Shown here: positions 53,954 through 64,000 of the stretch, piece after piece
How positions within the stretch are numbered: the stretch's first letter is position 1
Layout of the letters: every line of letters starts with the position of its first letter
Assembly: GCA_947568835.1 (NCBI GenBank)
Contig: OX387602.1
Coordinates: 18,651,021-18,715,020 of the forward strand
DNA length: 64,000 bases
Origin: Protonemura montana
Taxonomy: Eukaryota > Arthropoda > Insecta > Plecoptera > Nemouridae
Direction: 5' to 3'
Program-made: the position numbers and the translations under genes
Notes under the pieces: generated by a model
Seen by the model: the letters and a program-made list of their open reading frames with translations, nothing else
Database searches by the model: none
What the model was told of the DNA's origin: nothing

Positions 53954-55560
53954 TTAACTTGGAAAGCTTATGGTGTACAAATGTTTTTACAAGTGATCAA
54001 GTGGTGAGAAGAAAACTTTTATTTAATGAACTTTGCTAGTTTTCCTGGAAATATCACAAATCATATTTCATAGTTATATTGAGGATGTGCCTTTCAGAAA
54101 GATACTGTTTTTAATTTGAAAGAGCAAAGCAATCGTCAATCTCAGTACACAAGTCACAAACAAGTGCAGGGAGATTTGGAAGGGTCTTTATAATGGGGGG
54201 TCCTTAAAGTAAACCATATTCTGTGAGAGTAAACCAGCTGTATCTAGAAATAAAATCAATGATCCGCAGCTGTTTTTGGGGAGGGCCAGGGGTTCAATTT
54301 CATTCTAAAATGCTCGTCTTATAAAGTTAGCCATTGTTTCTTTTAAACTTTTTTTTTTATTATTATTTTTTTAATATGACTACTCAGCTAACTTGAGAAA
54401 TATGGACACTGATTTTGCTGCGTTGCATGGGCTCAGCTAATTTCATGTAATGACACTTTTTCTTATCCTGAAACGATTATTAACTTAAAATAGGTGGCAA
54501 GTGGAGACCTTACTTGCTTTTTCTTGCCCAAGCCTGTCCCTCATCAGATGTGCCTGTAGAGCGGGAACAAGGAACTCCCGCCATAATCCAAAGGCCAAAC
54601 TGGCTCTGATACCAAATATCAATGTCATTCTGATATTAATTTGTTGAACCACTATTTCTTGATTTCAACACATTATTTTCATCTTTGCCACATAAGGTTG
54701 AAAGTACCTAATGGAGGCCTACTCACATTGGGAGGGAGTACATGTTGATTAGTATGTAAACTTGTTTTCCTTTATTCAATGAGGCCGTTGTAATTTTATT
54801 GCTTACTTGCTGCTGAATAAAAAGTACAAGTCGATAATTCTGTTTTACTGTGGCAGGTGTAATTGTTTTGCTTCCATCGGCCTATTTATCTCCTTAATCC
54901 TTATCATGCACCTTCATCAACCATCTAACACTAAGACAAGTGTGTTTTTCGAATCACAGAAGGATGTTGTACGTTTAAGGGAATAGGTAAAATATCTAGA
55001 ATGATCCAATGACAGGGGACAATCGATATAAAAAACGTAGGAAAATGGTGTAATTGAATTAACAATTGTGTTGGGTAAAGGCATCATTTCATTGCGTACA
55101 TATGTACATGTCATTGGATGCTTATCAGCTATGTGCGATTTTTTTTCAATTTCGGCCTTGTGTAGGGGGATAATTTAAGTAAAACTTATTTGTAGCTATA
55201 AATACATTTCGGAAAGAGAAATTCGTATTTAAATTTCGAATGCTCTCAATGAGCAGGGAACATGCACATCCTCTCAAGAACCCTCTGAAAATGTGTAGGT
55301 ACGTGTAGGTAATCACTAATCAGGTGTAGGTAGGTGTGAAGTTAATCAAACCCCAGTCCTACCTATCGCGAGTGTTGCACTAATTATATGAAATTACATT
55401 TTTGGGTGGATTTTAGTGTTTTTGATTAGTTTGACATATTTGTAAAGAGTATACCCATGAGTAGAACTGATCGGGTAGAAATGGATGAAAATGTATTAGT
55501 TATCATAATAATAAAATATATGTGTATGGTACGTTCATACCAAATAATTGGTTAATGTTC
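53954..55560 (+). other. mTOR 3' UTR and intergenic region
   Basis: AT-rich and without coding signals. Candidate polyadenylation signals AATAAA occur at about 54249 and 54814 on the + strand. The 3' UTR end cannot be set from sequence alone. Confidence 0.5.
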
Positions 55561-55561
55561 T

Positions 55562-55567
55562 TTTATT
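55562..55567 (-). terminator. Polyadenylation signal of the Kazal gene
   Basis: TTTATT on the + strand reads AATAAA on the - strand, about 175 bases past the Kazal stop codon. Confidence 0.6.
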
Positions 55568-55741
55568 CAGTTTTAGACATCAGAAATAATTTGATCAACA
55601 TATGCTAGCAAGAAACAGTCGAAAAGCGCAGGCATAACATGCAATCAGTCAAGATGTGGAACACAAAACTAGCTTCTGTACATTAAGCAAAACTAGCCGG
55701 GGTGGATGGGCTTCATTCCTAGCAGCCAACCTCGTCCGCCG

Positions 55742-56033
55742 TTATTCGCACGTTCCCTCTCGAGCAACTGTCAATTCTGAAAGTAAAGAAAACACATAGA
55801 ATATAACCTTAATCTTGAGATCCTCCGTTATGTCCCTTAAAAGTAACCTTCTGCCGTTTCTTACTTGAGTTTTTAACTTTCTCGCACTCGAAGATGCACT
55901 TGTTGCTGTAGGTCTTCCCATCGGATCCACAAAGAGGCGAGTAGATTCGAGGGCAAGGGCAAGTAGGTGCGTCTTGAGCGGGGACTGAGGCGATCAGCCC
56001 TACCAACAGCACGACGAACAGGATACTCTTCAT
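55742..56033 (-). CDS. Secreted single-domain Kazal-type serine protease inhibitor
   Basis: Two exons: 56033-55865 and 55776-55742, joined by a GTAAGA...TTTCAG intron with agreeing phase. The start is MKSILFVVL, giving a signal peptide of about 19-20 residues ([12 protein letters not shown]). The mature protein has one Kazal domain with six cysteines: [23 protein letters not shown] and, from exon 2, EGTC. The pattern [12 protein letters not shown] is the Kazal core. The predicted P1 region lies just after the second Cys (PRIYS). Small secreted Kazal proteins in arthropods act in haemolymph, saliva or gut defence; the target protease is not predicted. An upstream Met at 56054 would spoil the signal peptide, so I prefer 56033. 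Confidence 0.88.
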
Positions 56034-56099
56034 GGCTCTGCACAGAAACATCAAAACTATAATGTCTCTGCAATATGCATCAAGGATGTATCAAGGTAA

Positions 56100-58440
56100 G
56101 GCGTCAGAGGACACGTGATTCACACGTCTTCCGCACAGTTTGGCGACATATTCTTAATCTATAGTTAGACAGTGAATGCTAAAAATAATTAAATCTTAGG
56201 AAAAAGTGAATTTGGTTATCACCAAAATGTGAAGGAATTCCATTAGTATCGTATTTGTATCAATTGTAAAAGCCCGCCATCCGAAGTGAAACAGATACAG
56301 AGGCAATCTGACTTGCGTCAGAAAATATGCCTAGGAATCAATCAAATTGTGACGTGAGAATGATAACGATAATATTAAGGTGATTTTTTTCTTAAAATGT
56401 TTCCTTGAATTATGATATGGAAATAAATAAAACGTGATTTTGAGTTTTATTTATCGTCCTTTGTAAAGGTATGTAAAGCGACTGAACTTGTAAGCCTTGG
56501 GAAACAATAAACATTTGTGTCAATACAGGAAGAAGGCAAATCTATCAAATATCATTTCTTTCCGATAGAAAAAATTACATTCTATCTAGAGTAGTCGATA
56601 GTTGCATGTGTTGTTTGCTATTCTTATGCTGCCTACGAATTACATTTTTAGACTTTTAAAGCGCATGCTGCTTCGGTCCTTTTCAATATTTCAAGTGCTC
56701 ACAATAATTCGTTCAAACTTTACTAAAGTTCACACAGTACTCACACTTATTCAACGAAGACAACTGAAGTTAAGTCGACAACACTCGCTGGAACACTAAT
56801 CTTATTGTCAGAGAAAACTGCTTTTATCTTGCAACGACTTGGTTATATTCGTTATCAATGAGTAATAACTGACCTGTCTATCTTCAAGTGGCTCAACTGG
56901 TGACTGGCAGGGAACGTAAGTAATCCTTGTTTTAGTCATACGAATTCGGTAGGTGATATTTTGAAGTATTCATGGTCAGAACGCTTATCATGGCACGAGT
57001 GTGACATGCTGATAGCAGGTGTGGTGGTTTACAGACACGAAGCGATATTCTGGCACGAAATCGCTCAAGGCCTACTACTCGGAAAAAGTAAATCAGGCTG
57101 ACCATTGCCTACCATTGCACCACACGTCTCAATTCGCAAAATGCAAATTGATGATTCGATTAGGACTTTGTGCACGTTTGTCTTTCTAAATAAAATGTGT
57201 GATTCACAGTTGTGTCGTTTCCATGCAAAAAAACATGTGTTAAGATCGCATGGAAACGGGAAATTGTAACAAAAAAGCCTCGAGATGTGATCTGGTAAAT
57301 ATCGGCTAATTTTGGGTAATTCTAGGAAATTCACATGGATTTCGCAACTTCCCCCAAGACGCTTAAGAAAACGCACTATCGAGGTGGAGGCGAGTGGAGG
57401 TGAAGGTTATTGGCGGTTTTTCAAGGGTCAAATCCGGAAAAGATTCGGTTTTTATAAATTAGTTGAATGGAAGACGCAAAGAATACCGGGCTGCAAATGC
57501 AGTCAGGACCTTCGTCAATCTGGGGAGGAATTTGCATTTGGAAAGGCAAGCCAATTGTCATTCGACTTATATTTTTCCCAGGCTCTAGTTTGGTGATAAA
57601 CGATAAAACAGTTAACTCTGCCCTCTGTCCCAACCTCGTGACGAGACAACAATGTCCAAGTCTCATGTCTCATGTCTCATCTCCAAGTCTCATGGAGTAT
57701 TCTAGCACATCGAAGGCAAAGATAAGGTTGTAGTGGCCATCTGGAGTCCAGACCCGCGAAGAGTTTGACGAGAGTGTCGCACGTGAAATCCTTGGTGTGC
57801 CGCGTGGGTGCACCCATCATCTCTTATCTGCATTCACTGATTCCTGGAATAGACGGCAGGCGATACGGGACTTTGAAGTCTCCTCGACCCTACAAAATTG
57901 TCAAGAACCAGTATTAAATTGCTGTAATTATTTTGCATTTGAAAAATATTCATTAAGATCCTGTGAAGTCCTGTATGAACCATACATTTTCCGAAGATAT
58001 ATCGCAAATAATCACATCATAACGAAGGCTACCTTGATACCTGATAAGTGAAACTTGGAGCAGATATCTTGCTTCATTTTTTCTAACTACACTTTTTGGA
58101 GATTTTCTAGCGTACAGACACATTGTTGTTGAAATCTTCAGAAATATTTTTCATGACCACGACAATGTTCAAAATTTGAATCAACTTTTTGTAATTCCAA
58201 GACAAAAATATGTAAAAAGGAATGTAAAAAAAGGCTGCTCTTACCCTTGAAGGAGTAACTAGTACCTACATGTTACGAAACGTGGGGAAATTTAATTGTT
58301 TTTTACTTAGCATTCAAAACCCATTTAAAATAGTTCTTGTTGAAACTAGTGCTAAGGATAAATCAAGTAGACATAAGTCTAAAAACCATCATGTAAAAAC
58401 TTGTTTACAAATTTAAACGAAAGTTCAGTGAACATAATTA
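56100..58440. other. Intergenic sequence, no gene recognised
   Basis: No ORF with domain signal and no long repeat seen. Promoter and 5' leader of the Kazal gene are expected at its left edge. Confidence 0.5.
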
Positions 58441-58445
58441 TTATT

Positions 58446-58880
58446 ATTTGTGGTGTTTAACGACGCACTGTTTTGACAACTAGCCCTGCGGCACTGGTCT
58501 AATGGCGTCGGTGAATGAGTGGATGATGATGAGGATGATGATGAACCTAACCTACCTTAGAAGGGAGGAGGGGAAACCCGGTGCCGGCACGTAACCTACT
58601 CCTGTCGAAGAGCTCCAAGGGGACCACCGGCTTCACGTCCCTTCCGAAGGACGGTACAACTCGAAAAGCAGGATTCCTCCACAAATCCATGCTGTCGAGA
58701 GGTTGATAAGCAAGGCGAATGAAGTTGCTGTACTAACTTTCATCCCTCCAAACTCTCTCCCGAACAGCACTGGTCATGTGTATAATGGTCACCCATTCAA
58801 TACCTGACTCAGCGCAGTGTTGCTTAACTTCGGTGATCTAACGAGAACCGGTGTTTCCAACACGCCAAACCGTTCGGTCA
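58446..58880 (+). repeat. Dispersed repeat or SINE-like unit, long copy
   Basis: Begins ATTTGTGGTGTTTAACGACG. A (GATGAT)n tract lies at about 58525-58545 and a GC-rich, structured body at about 58560-58680. The same 28-base start recurs at 59391-59418 with two changes, so this is a dispersed family. Type unknown. Confidence 0.5.
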
Positions 58881-59390
58881 GTGAACATAAGATATCGAAG
58901 GAAACATGTAGGGTATCTTTCACAAAATAAAATACGCTCATCAACAACGCAATTCAAATTGCGTTGCGAAGTCCTTGAAAGATATGAACTCAAGGTGTGT
59001 AATAAGTAAGCTATTTCAGTCTACAGTCGTCTCAAATCAAACCCTGTGTGGTGACAGGCCGGCAGCCATTGCTCTTATCACATCGATTAACTTCGAAAAC
59101 CCGTCAGCCAATAGGAGCCGAGCACCGGTCGATCGATGGCGGCAAGGCGTGATCGATCGAGCACATGGTGGGAAGGCGGGATCAATCGAGCACATGGCGT
59201 GTGACGTCACGTGGACTCTGATGCAGTGATACTCTTTTGTCGGCTGGGCGCCTGGTACCAAAAGACACTTTTCGGTCTCAGTTTTAGACATTTTCAGCCG
59301 GCATTTCAGGCCGAGCCGGTGTCAGCCTATCGTGTAGGCAGTCCCGCGGTACGTATGTGCACTACAAGTTGCTGCAGCTACGTTTGTTTT

Positions 59391-59418
59391 ATTTGTGATG
59401 TTTAACGACGCACTGTTT
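59391..59418 (+). repeat. Dispersed repeat, short second copy
   Basis: ATTTGTGATGTTTAACGACG..., matching the start of 58446; the body is not present. Confidence 0.6.
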
Positions 59419-59560
59419 GAGCAACGAGCCCAGTGGATATACGTAAGAAGCAAATATTTAAATCAAACTTTTAGAAACAAGAACAATTTTCCATATTTGA
59501 CTGACAGGACGGTGTAAAACGTGTTGATCTACAAATAAAATGCAAAATTGCAACGTGGTC

Positions 59561-59647
59561 CTGGTGGCGCAGGCGGGATTCGAACCAGACGTTGCGGACC
59601 TCTCACTTTCCACCTCATTTAGGCCTTACACTGCACGACCACGCAAA
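59561..59647 (-). repeat. tRNA-like segment 1
   Basis: The - strand has a box A-like GTGGTCGTGCAGTGT and a box B GGTTCGAATCC. The stems do not make a clean cloverleaf. Either a decayed tRNA or a tRNA-derived SINE head. Confidence 0.5.
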
Positions 59648-60270
59648 CTATTTACGAACGTTGCAGAGGACGTTCATGTTGTGTACAAAGTCTTCTGTCT
59701 CCACACATAGGCGTTCGACAATTGTTAGATTAGGAGGAAAACCAATTTATTAAACAATTGACAGCTATCCAAATATATGGTTGACCATTGAGGTCTAGCT
59801 TACTAATCTATATTATAAAATACAATTTCTTATTAAAGTATCAATAATATTTATGATGATGATATTATAATAGTTTTGATTATAATTATGGTAATTATGA
59901 ACTGTTGTTTTATAAATGGTTGAGCAAGATGCAAATTGATGCTTTAAGAACGGCAGGAACTATAGAGTCTAATATTGAGAGCGAGATGATGAATCGCTTG
60001 AGGAAGTGAGTGAAAAACGTCGGTATTCCTGCCCGAGCACCATCCAGCAGGCCCACTACCTCCCATTTTCCGACAGAGATCTGATAGCGTCTGGACATGT
60101 CGGCGATGCAGGGCTGGTAGATCATCTTTTTCTCATCGTCGACTTCCTCACCGTTGAGCACTTCAAACCCTGTTAACGACAAACTTGACTTCTTTGACAA
60201 CAAAGCAATTGATTTTTAGGATTTTGTTCAAATCTTTCAATGTACGTCAGGTGTCTGCAATAAAAAAATG

Positions 60271-60347
60271 CTGGCGCGGGATTGGATCCCCGGATTTAAG
60301 CTCATGGACCGCACAGCCTCACCCCACGACTACATGAGCTACTGAGG
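60271..60347 (-). repeat. tRNA-like segment 2
   Basis: The - strand has TAGCTCATGTAGTCGTGG as box A region and a degenerate box B GGATCCAATCCC. Confidence 0.4.
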
Positions 60348-60423
60348 ATATTTAGTGTTTTTTTTTAGTTTTGTATTTACAAATTGCTAATTATGATTGC
60401 TCCCCAGATTCGGCGTGTCGGCG

Positions 60424-60446
60424 TCGTCTCGGCAGAGCCGAGACGA
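60424..60446. repeat. Palindrome with 10-bp arms and AGA centre
   Basis: TCGTCTCGGC-AGA-GCCGAGACGA, exact. Same layout as the palindromes at 62841-63107. Confidence 0.9.
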
Positions 60447-60987
60447 TGGTGGCGCGGAGGGTCGGGTTTTACCCCGTTGTCTCCGGGATTATGATTGCTG
60501 AGTAAGACTTAATAACTTAAACCAGACGCAGTCTTTAAAAAATCAGCCAAATAGAAGTGGAACTATCCACAATTTACAAATATTTCATCTAAAATATAAA
60601 ACTGAAATAGAGTCTGTTTGTTGCGATTGATTGATTGTTTGATTGTTGCGATCAGTGTCGGACTGGCCAGGGCAGCCAGGCGGCAAATGCCGCCGGGGCC
60701 TCCAGCCGGCCGGGGCCCCTGGGGCCCCCATTTACAATAAGGAAGTTTTTTAAAACATTTTTTAATTTATAGTCATTTGATTATGTTGTCTTAATGTTGC
60801 AAATAGCCAGTGCTTGTTATCATTGAGCCACGCTGCCCTGATGGCAACAGGTTGGTGGAAGTCGTATATAAACACTTGATTTTAGACTTGGTAAAAAAAA
60901 TCATGAAAGTTATATTTCGGATCATCTCTCCCCATCCCTTCACTTGATCCATGTTCCAGGTGAAGGGCTTTGAAAGACAAAAGTAGG

Positions 60988-61057
60988 AGGTGCCGGGATG
61001 CGAACTGCAGACCCCACGCACTGGAACTCACGACCATCCCACTGCGCTACGAACTGA
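60988..61057 (-). repeat. tRNA-like segment 3
   Basis: The - strand has TAGCGCAGTGGGATGG as box A and CAGTTCGCATCCC as box B. Acceptor pairing is poor. Confidence 0.5.
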
Positions 61058-61740
61058 TTTGTTATCAAAATTAAAGTCAATAAAACAAGATGTAAATAAA
61101 TCACTTCTAGCAGTAATATTTATGTGTGAATCCTGATGGGTAGGCCACTCATCGTACACGTGTGCACTGACGTCGTGTTTACAGTCCAGGCGTTGGGTGT
61201 GCAGTCACTTCAATTTCCACTCAAAAAATATTGAAAAATCAATGGACGTTTATTACGTTTCATACGTTTATTATTGATTTTTGAAGATTCGCCCATACTG
61301 TGGTCTATGGGGTAGTTTGCACCCTCCAACACGATGGGCTATTATGGGCACGATTCCGTTATTTTATAGCTTCAAGGTTGGCAGCTCATCAAGGTGGGTA
61401 CACGGGTTACCGGCCGATGGCCGTGATTTATCGACATTTTAATTGATCAAGTACATTTGATATCCAGCAGATTGCGTTTGCGATCCTTTTGTGCTTTAAC
61501 TCGACTGCTGCTTCGGTGATACTTGTTTGGTATGGTTGACCAGAGGACTTGACTGCGAGCAACGGGGTTCGACTGGCGTTCCTCCAGTCGGACTTCAAGG
61601 CTTGCATTTTCGCGTTAGATCGTGGCAACTGGTGAAAGCCCATTTTTTGGAGTGGCCGCGTGCCTCAGCACTGCTTGGTGTTGGGGTCCGGTCCGGCATT
61701 TACACATCGTGTAGAAGCGAAACCTTCTCTCTCTATTAGA

Positions 61741-61842
61741 GCATGGTTGATATCGTGGTTGTAGTGGTGGTGGTGGTGATGTTGGTATTGATGTTGGTAA
61801 TGTTGGTAATTTTCGTGATGTTGGTGGTATAGGTGTATGTTA
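61741..61842 (+). repeat. GGT/GTTGGTAAT-rich simple sequence
   Basis: Degenerate microsatellite of GGT, GATGTTGGT and TGTTGGTAA units. Confidence 0.85.
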
Positions 61843-62173
61843 TTTTCGTTCTATTGCTTGTGGTAATGTTTGTTAATTTCTGTTAATATGTCGTATGATT
61901 ATATATTATAATCATAATTGCGAATAAATTATGTGTATATTCATTTTTCCCCCTTTTCCTACTTCTTCTTACATATTTACTCTATATACTTTTTCGTACT
62001 TAAGTTACATTTTCTTTTAGTAACAGTAGCCATCTTTTCATTTAGCGTTCCCCACCATGGCCAATATTGTTTCGTCGATGTTATCACCCCCTGGTAGCCA
62101 GGCTAGGAACTAAAACATAATTTGAATTTTTTTTCTTGCCCTGGAGAATGATTGGTGTGATTAAAAAAAGATG

Positions 62174-62252
62174 TAGGCAACGAGGATCGAACGCAGGACG
62201 TTTGATACCTGATGCACCTACATAAACCGCTCGACCACAAGACCCGCTCTCC
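62174..62252 (-). repeat. tRNA-like segment 4
   Basis: The - strand has TGTGGTCGAGCGGTTTA as box A and GCGTTCGATCCTCG as box B, close to a Leu/Ser-type tRNA head. No complete tRNA. Confidence 0.5.
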
Positions 62253-62545
62253 ATGATACGTTTTTTTGGGATACAAAAACTGTTCAACTGTGACAACTCC
62301 GTCAAAAAATCCGAAAAAATCTCAAACACTATGAATTTCACTATGATTTTCAATAAAAGATATTTCGATGAAACATTATAAACATCAGCTTCAGTATTGC
62401 CCATCATCGTACAAAATAAAAAATACGTTCGAAGTCTTGTGCAGTTTACTCATCCTGGATCTTTCACTATGTATGAACAGACTGTCGTATAACACCACTT
62501 GGACACCCAGGACGACGGTGCCATACTCTGGCGCTGGCCCTTAGG

Positions 62546-62825
62546 TCTAGCATCAAGCGTTTAGGAACGATTATAATTAGTGTTACGCATCATCAGCGCC
62601 ACCTGTTGACAGGATTTTGTACTACACTTTGGAAAAATATGTTGATATTTTCCTGCTGTATTTTCATAGTAATTGTCCGATTAGTTAATGAATTAGATTA
62701 AAAATCAGACTTGGAAAATGTCTTCAATTATTACAAGTCCAGAGTATAGTACAAAATCCTGCCAACAGGTGGCGCTGATGATGCTTAACACTCATTATAA
62801 TCGTTCCTATATACTTGATGCTAGA
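62546..62825. mobile_element. Fold-back element (MITE-like), 87-bp inverted arms
   Basis: Arms 62546-62632 and 62739-62825 are reverse complements with about 90% identity (TCTAGCATCAAG... to ...CACTTTGG). The loop is about 106 bases. No coding. It directly abuts the palindrome chain. Confidence 0.85.
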
Positions 62826-62840
62826 CGTAGGAGCCCGGTT

Positions 62841-63107
62841 GCGTGAGCGACTGGCGCTCCGCGCCAGTCGCTCACGCACGCTGCTGGGCCCTGGCGCGGA
62901 GCGCCAGGGCCCAGCAGCGTGCCGGTGCACCCGTGCACCTGAGCGCGCGAAGCGCGCTCAGGTGCACGGGCGCACCGGTGGGCGTCCAAGCGCGCTTCGC
63001 GCGCTTGGACGCCTACTTTCGCGCGCTGGCGCGCGCGAAGCGCGCGTGAGCGTTACAAAATTGCGAAGCGCGACTGGCGCGAAGCGCCAGTCGCGCTTCG
63101 CAATTTT
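62841..63107. repeat. Chain of six GC-rich palindromes with 3-nt centres
   Basis: Six consecutive hairpin-forming palindromes. Arms and centres: 62841-62857/62861-62877 (TCC), 62876-62897/62901-62922 (GGA), 62922-62948/62952-62978 (GAA, one mismatch), 62981-62995/62999-63013 (TTC), 63030-63036/63040-63046 (GAA), 63057-63080/63084-63107 (GAA). All centres are 3 bases and flanked by GC/GCGC. Arms differ between palindromes except that the first and last share GCGACTGGCGC. Local GC content is far above the surroundings. Confidence 0.95.
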
Positions 63108-63161
63108 CGTGGTATCTACACCGTACGCCCAAAAAAAAATAAGATATGTGATACTGCAGTA

Positions 63162-63254
63162 ACTGTGCGGATGGGATTCGAACCCGGGACCCCTTCAGTA
63201 TTATGGTTAATTCACAAGAGGTTGTGCCTTGTACCGCACGACCACGCGGGCATC
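63162..63254 (-). repeat. tRNA-like segment 5
   Basis: The - strand has CGTGGTCGTGCGGTAC as box A and GGGTTCGAATCCC as box B, the best box B of the set. Long variable region. Not a clean tRNA. Confidence 0.55.
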
Positions 63255-63349
63255 TAGTTGTAGAGGCATTTTTATGGTATTTAATTTCTTCAGACTGCAG
63301 CTACCATATGTGAATAATTTGAATGTCGTATTCCAATAGAAAAAAATAT

Positions 63350-63433
63350 CCTGTCAGTGAGCGGGTTCGAACCAGGTCGCATCGAGGCTTGTTGGTTCCG
63401 AAGTAACGATATGTCCATTGTGCTACGCAGACG
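63350..63433 (-). repeat. tRNA-like segment 6
   Basis: The - strand has GTAGCACAATGGACA as box A and TGGTTCGAACCCGC as box B. Confidence 0.5.
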
Positions 63434-64000
63434 TTCATCCTTGCTGTGGTAAACTGAATATATTTTAATTTTATATCTGATGTCCCTGTCTAACGGGTTG
63501 ACTATAGGTACATGTCACTGACGGCACTCAATGCATACTACGGTTCGGAGTCGCATTCTTCTTTGCGTTTCAGTGAACCATCATTTAAGAAATTCAAGAT
63601 ATTATGACCGACTATGACCGACTTACGCAGCGAGCAAGAACTGGACCTGACCCCCGCACCAAGTAATGCAGGGGCAATCGTCCACTCCAAAGATACGGGC
63701 TACCACCAGTTGCCGCGATCTAGCGTGAAAGTGTCAGCTGATAGCGCCCTCTGCAGGGACGCGAGCCACACCCAGTTGCTGGTTTGTCGTTTTTTTTTTT
63801 TGCCTTCTTATCCGACCCCGGCAGCAAGGAGATTGCTTCACACTACATCGCCTCTGCCATGCACTATCAAAGATTGTGCAAGCTATGTCATGAAGAACAA
63901 AAAGCGGAGCGGACAGGACTCGAATGCGGTCACATCCAAATTGCTCTTTCGAGGAGCGACTTTTCCAACCGGCCATCGAGACGAGATAATTACCGATGGA
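63434..64000. other. Right end of the window, no gene recognised
   Basis: No ORF with domain evidence and no repeat identified. Confidence 0.5.

Noticed and set aside
62841..63107. CRISPR-like array or bacterial attachment site
   Set aside because: Palindromes differ from each other and there are no regular spacers; the context is clearly eukaryotic.
62807..63162. Arg/Ala-rich ORFs on both strands
   Set aside because: Translations of the palindrome chain; high GC removes stops. No protein signal.

Overview
The window is eukaryotic, animal, most probably arthropod (likely insect). Two host genes have short introns with GT-AG borders: the 3' end of mTOR on the + strand (47247-53953) and a small secreted Kazal-type inhibitor on the - strand (55742-56033). 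Almost everything else is transposable elements of many classes. The species cannot be fixed from the sequence alone.

Layout. 1-47 kb is a deep nest of mobile elements. From the left: a LINE split by gypsy A (about 661-4540); a 3'-truncated pogo/Tigger element (5431-about 6700); and a ZMYM/TTF-type hAT gene (6720-9597) whose outer end is at 29835. That hAT is split by gypsy B (9672-29043, 5-bp target duplication CAGTC). Gypsy B was itself hit twice. A CACTA-like element lies in its 3' LTR (9731-16564, 12-bp terminal inverted repeats). A 9.3-kb element with about 807-bp inverted repeats lies in its gag region (18729-28067); it encodes Cys-rich, transposase-like and XPG/PIN nuclease-like segments and resembles Academ. 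A second DDE-like gene lies inside an intron of that last element. To the right are a YqaJ fragment, gypsy C, a LINE interrupted by a complete BED-hAT (31788-38567, 8-bp duplication GTTACATG) that holds another LINE and two tandem Helitron-like units, a decayed hAT (41060-42429) and a nearly complete CR1-like LINE (42720-46182).

47.2-54 kb carries seven exons of mTOR covering FRB, kinase and FATC. No upstream mTOR exon is visible in the first 47 kb, so the nest probably sits inside one mTOR intron. The last exon has only 16 coding bases and follows a 2.97-kb intron that contains another inverted-repeat element.

54-64 kb is host-like, with the Kazal gene, six tRNA-like segments all on the - strand, a fold-back element, and an unusual chain of six GC-rich palindromes (62841-63107), each with exactly three unpaired bases in the centre. 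The elements do not work together as a pathway. They record successive insertions, and their order can be read from which one interrupts which.
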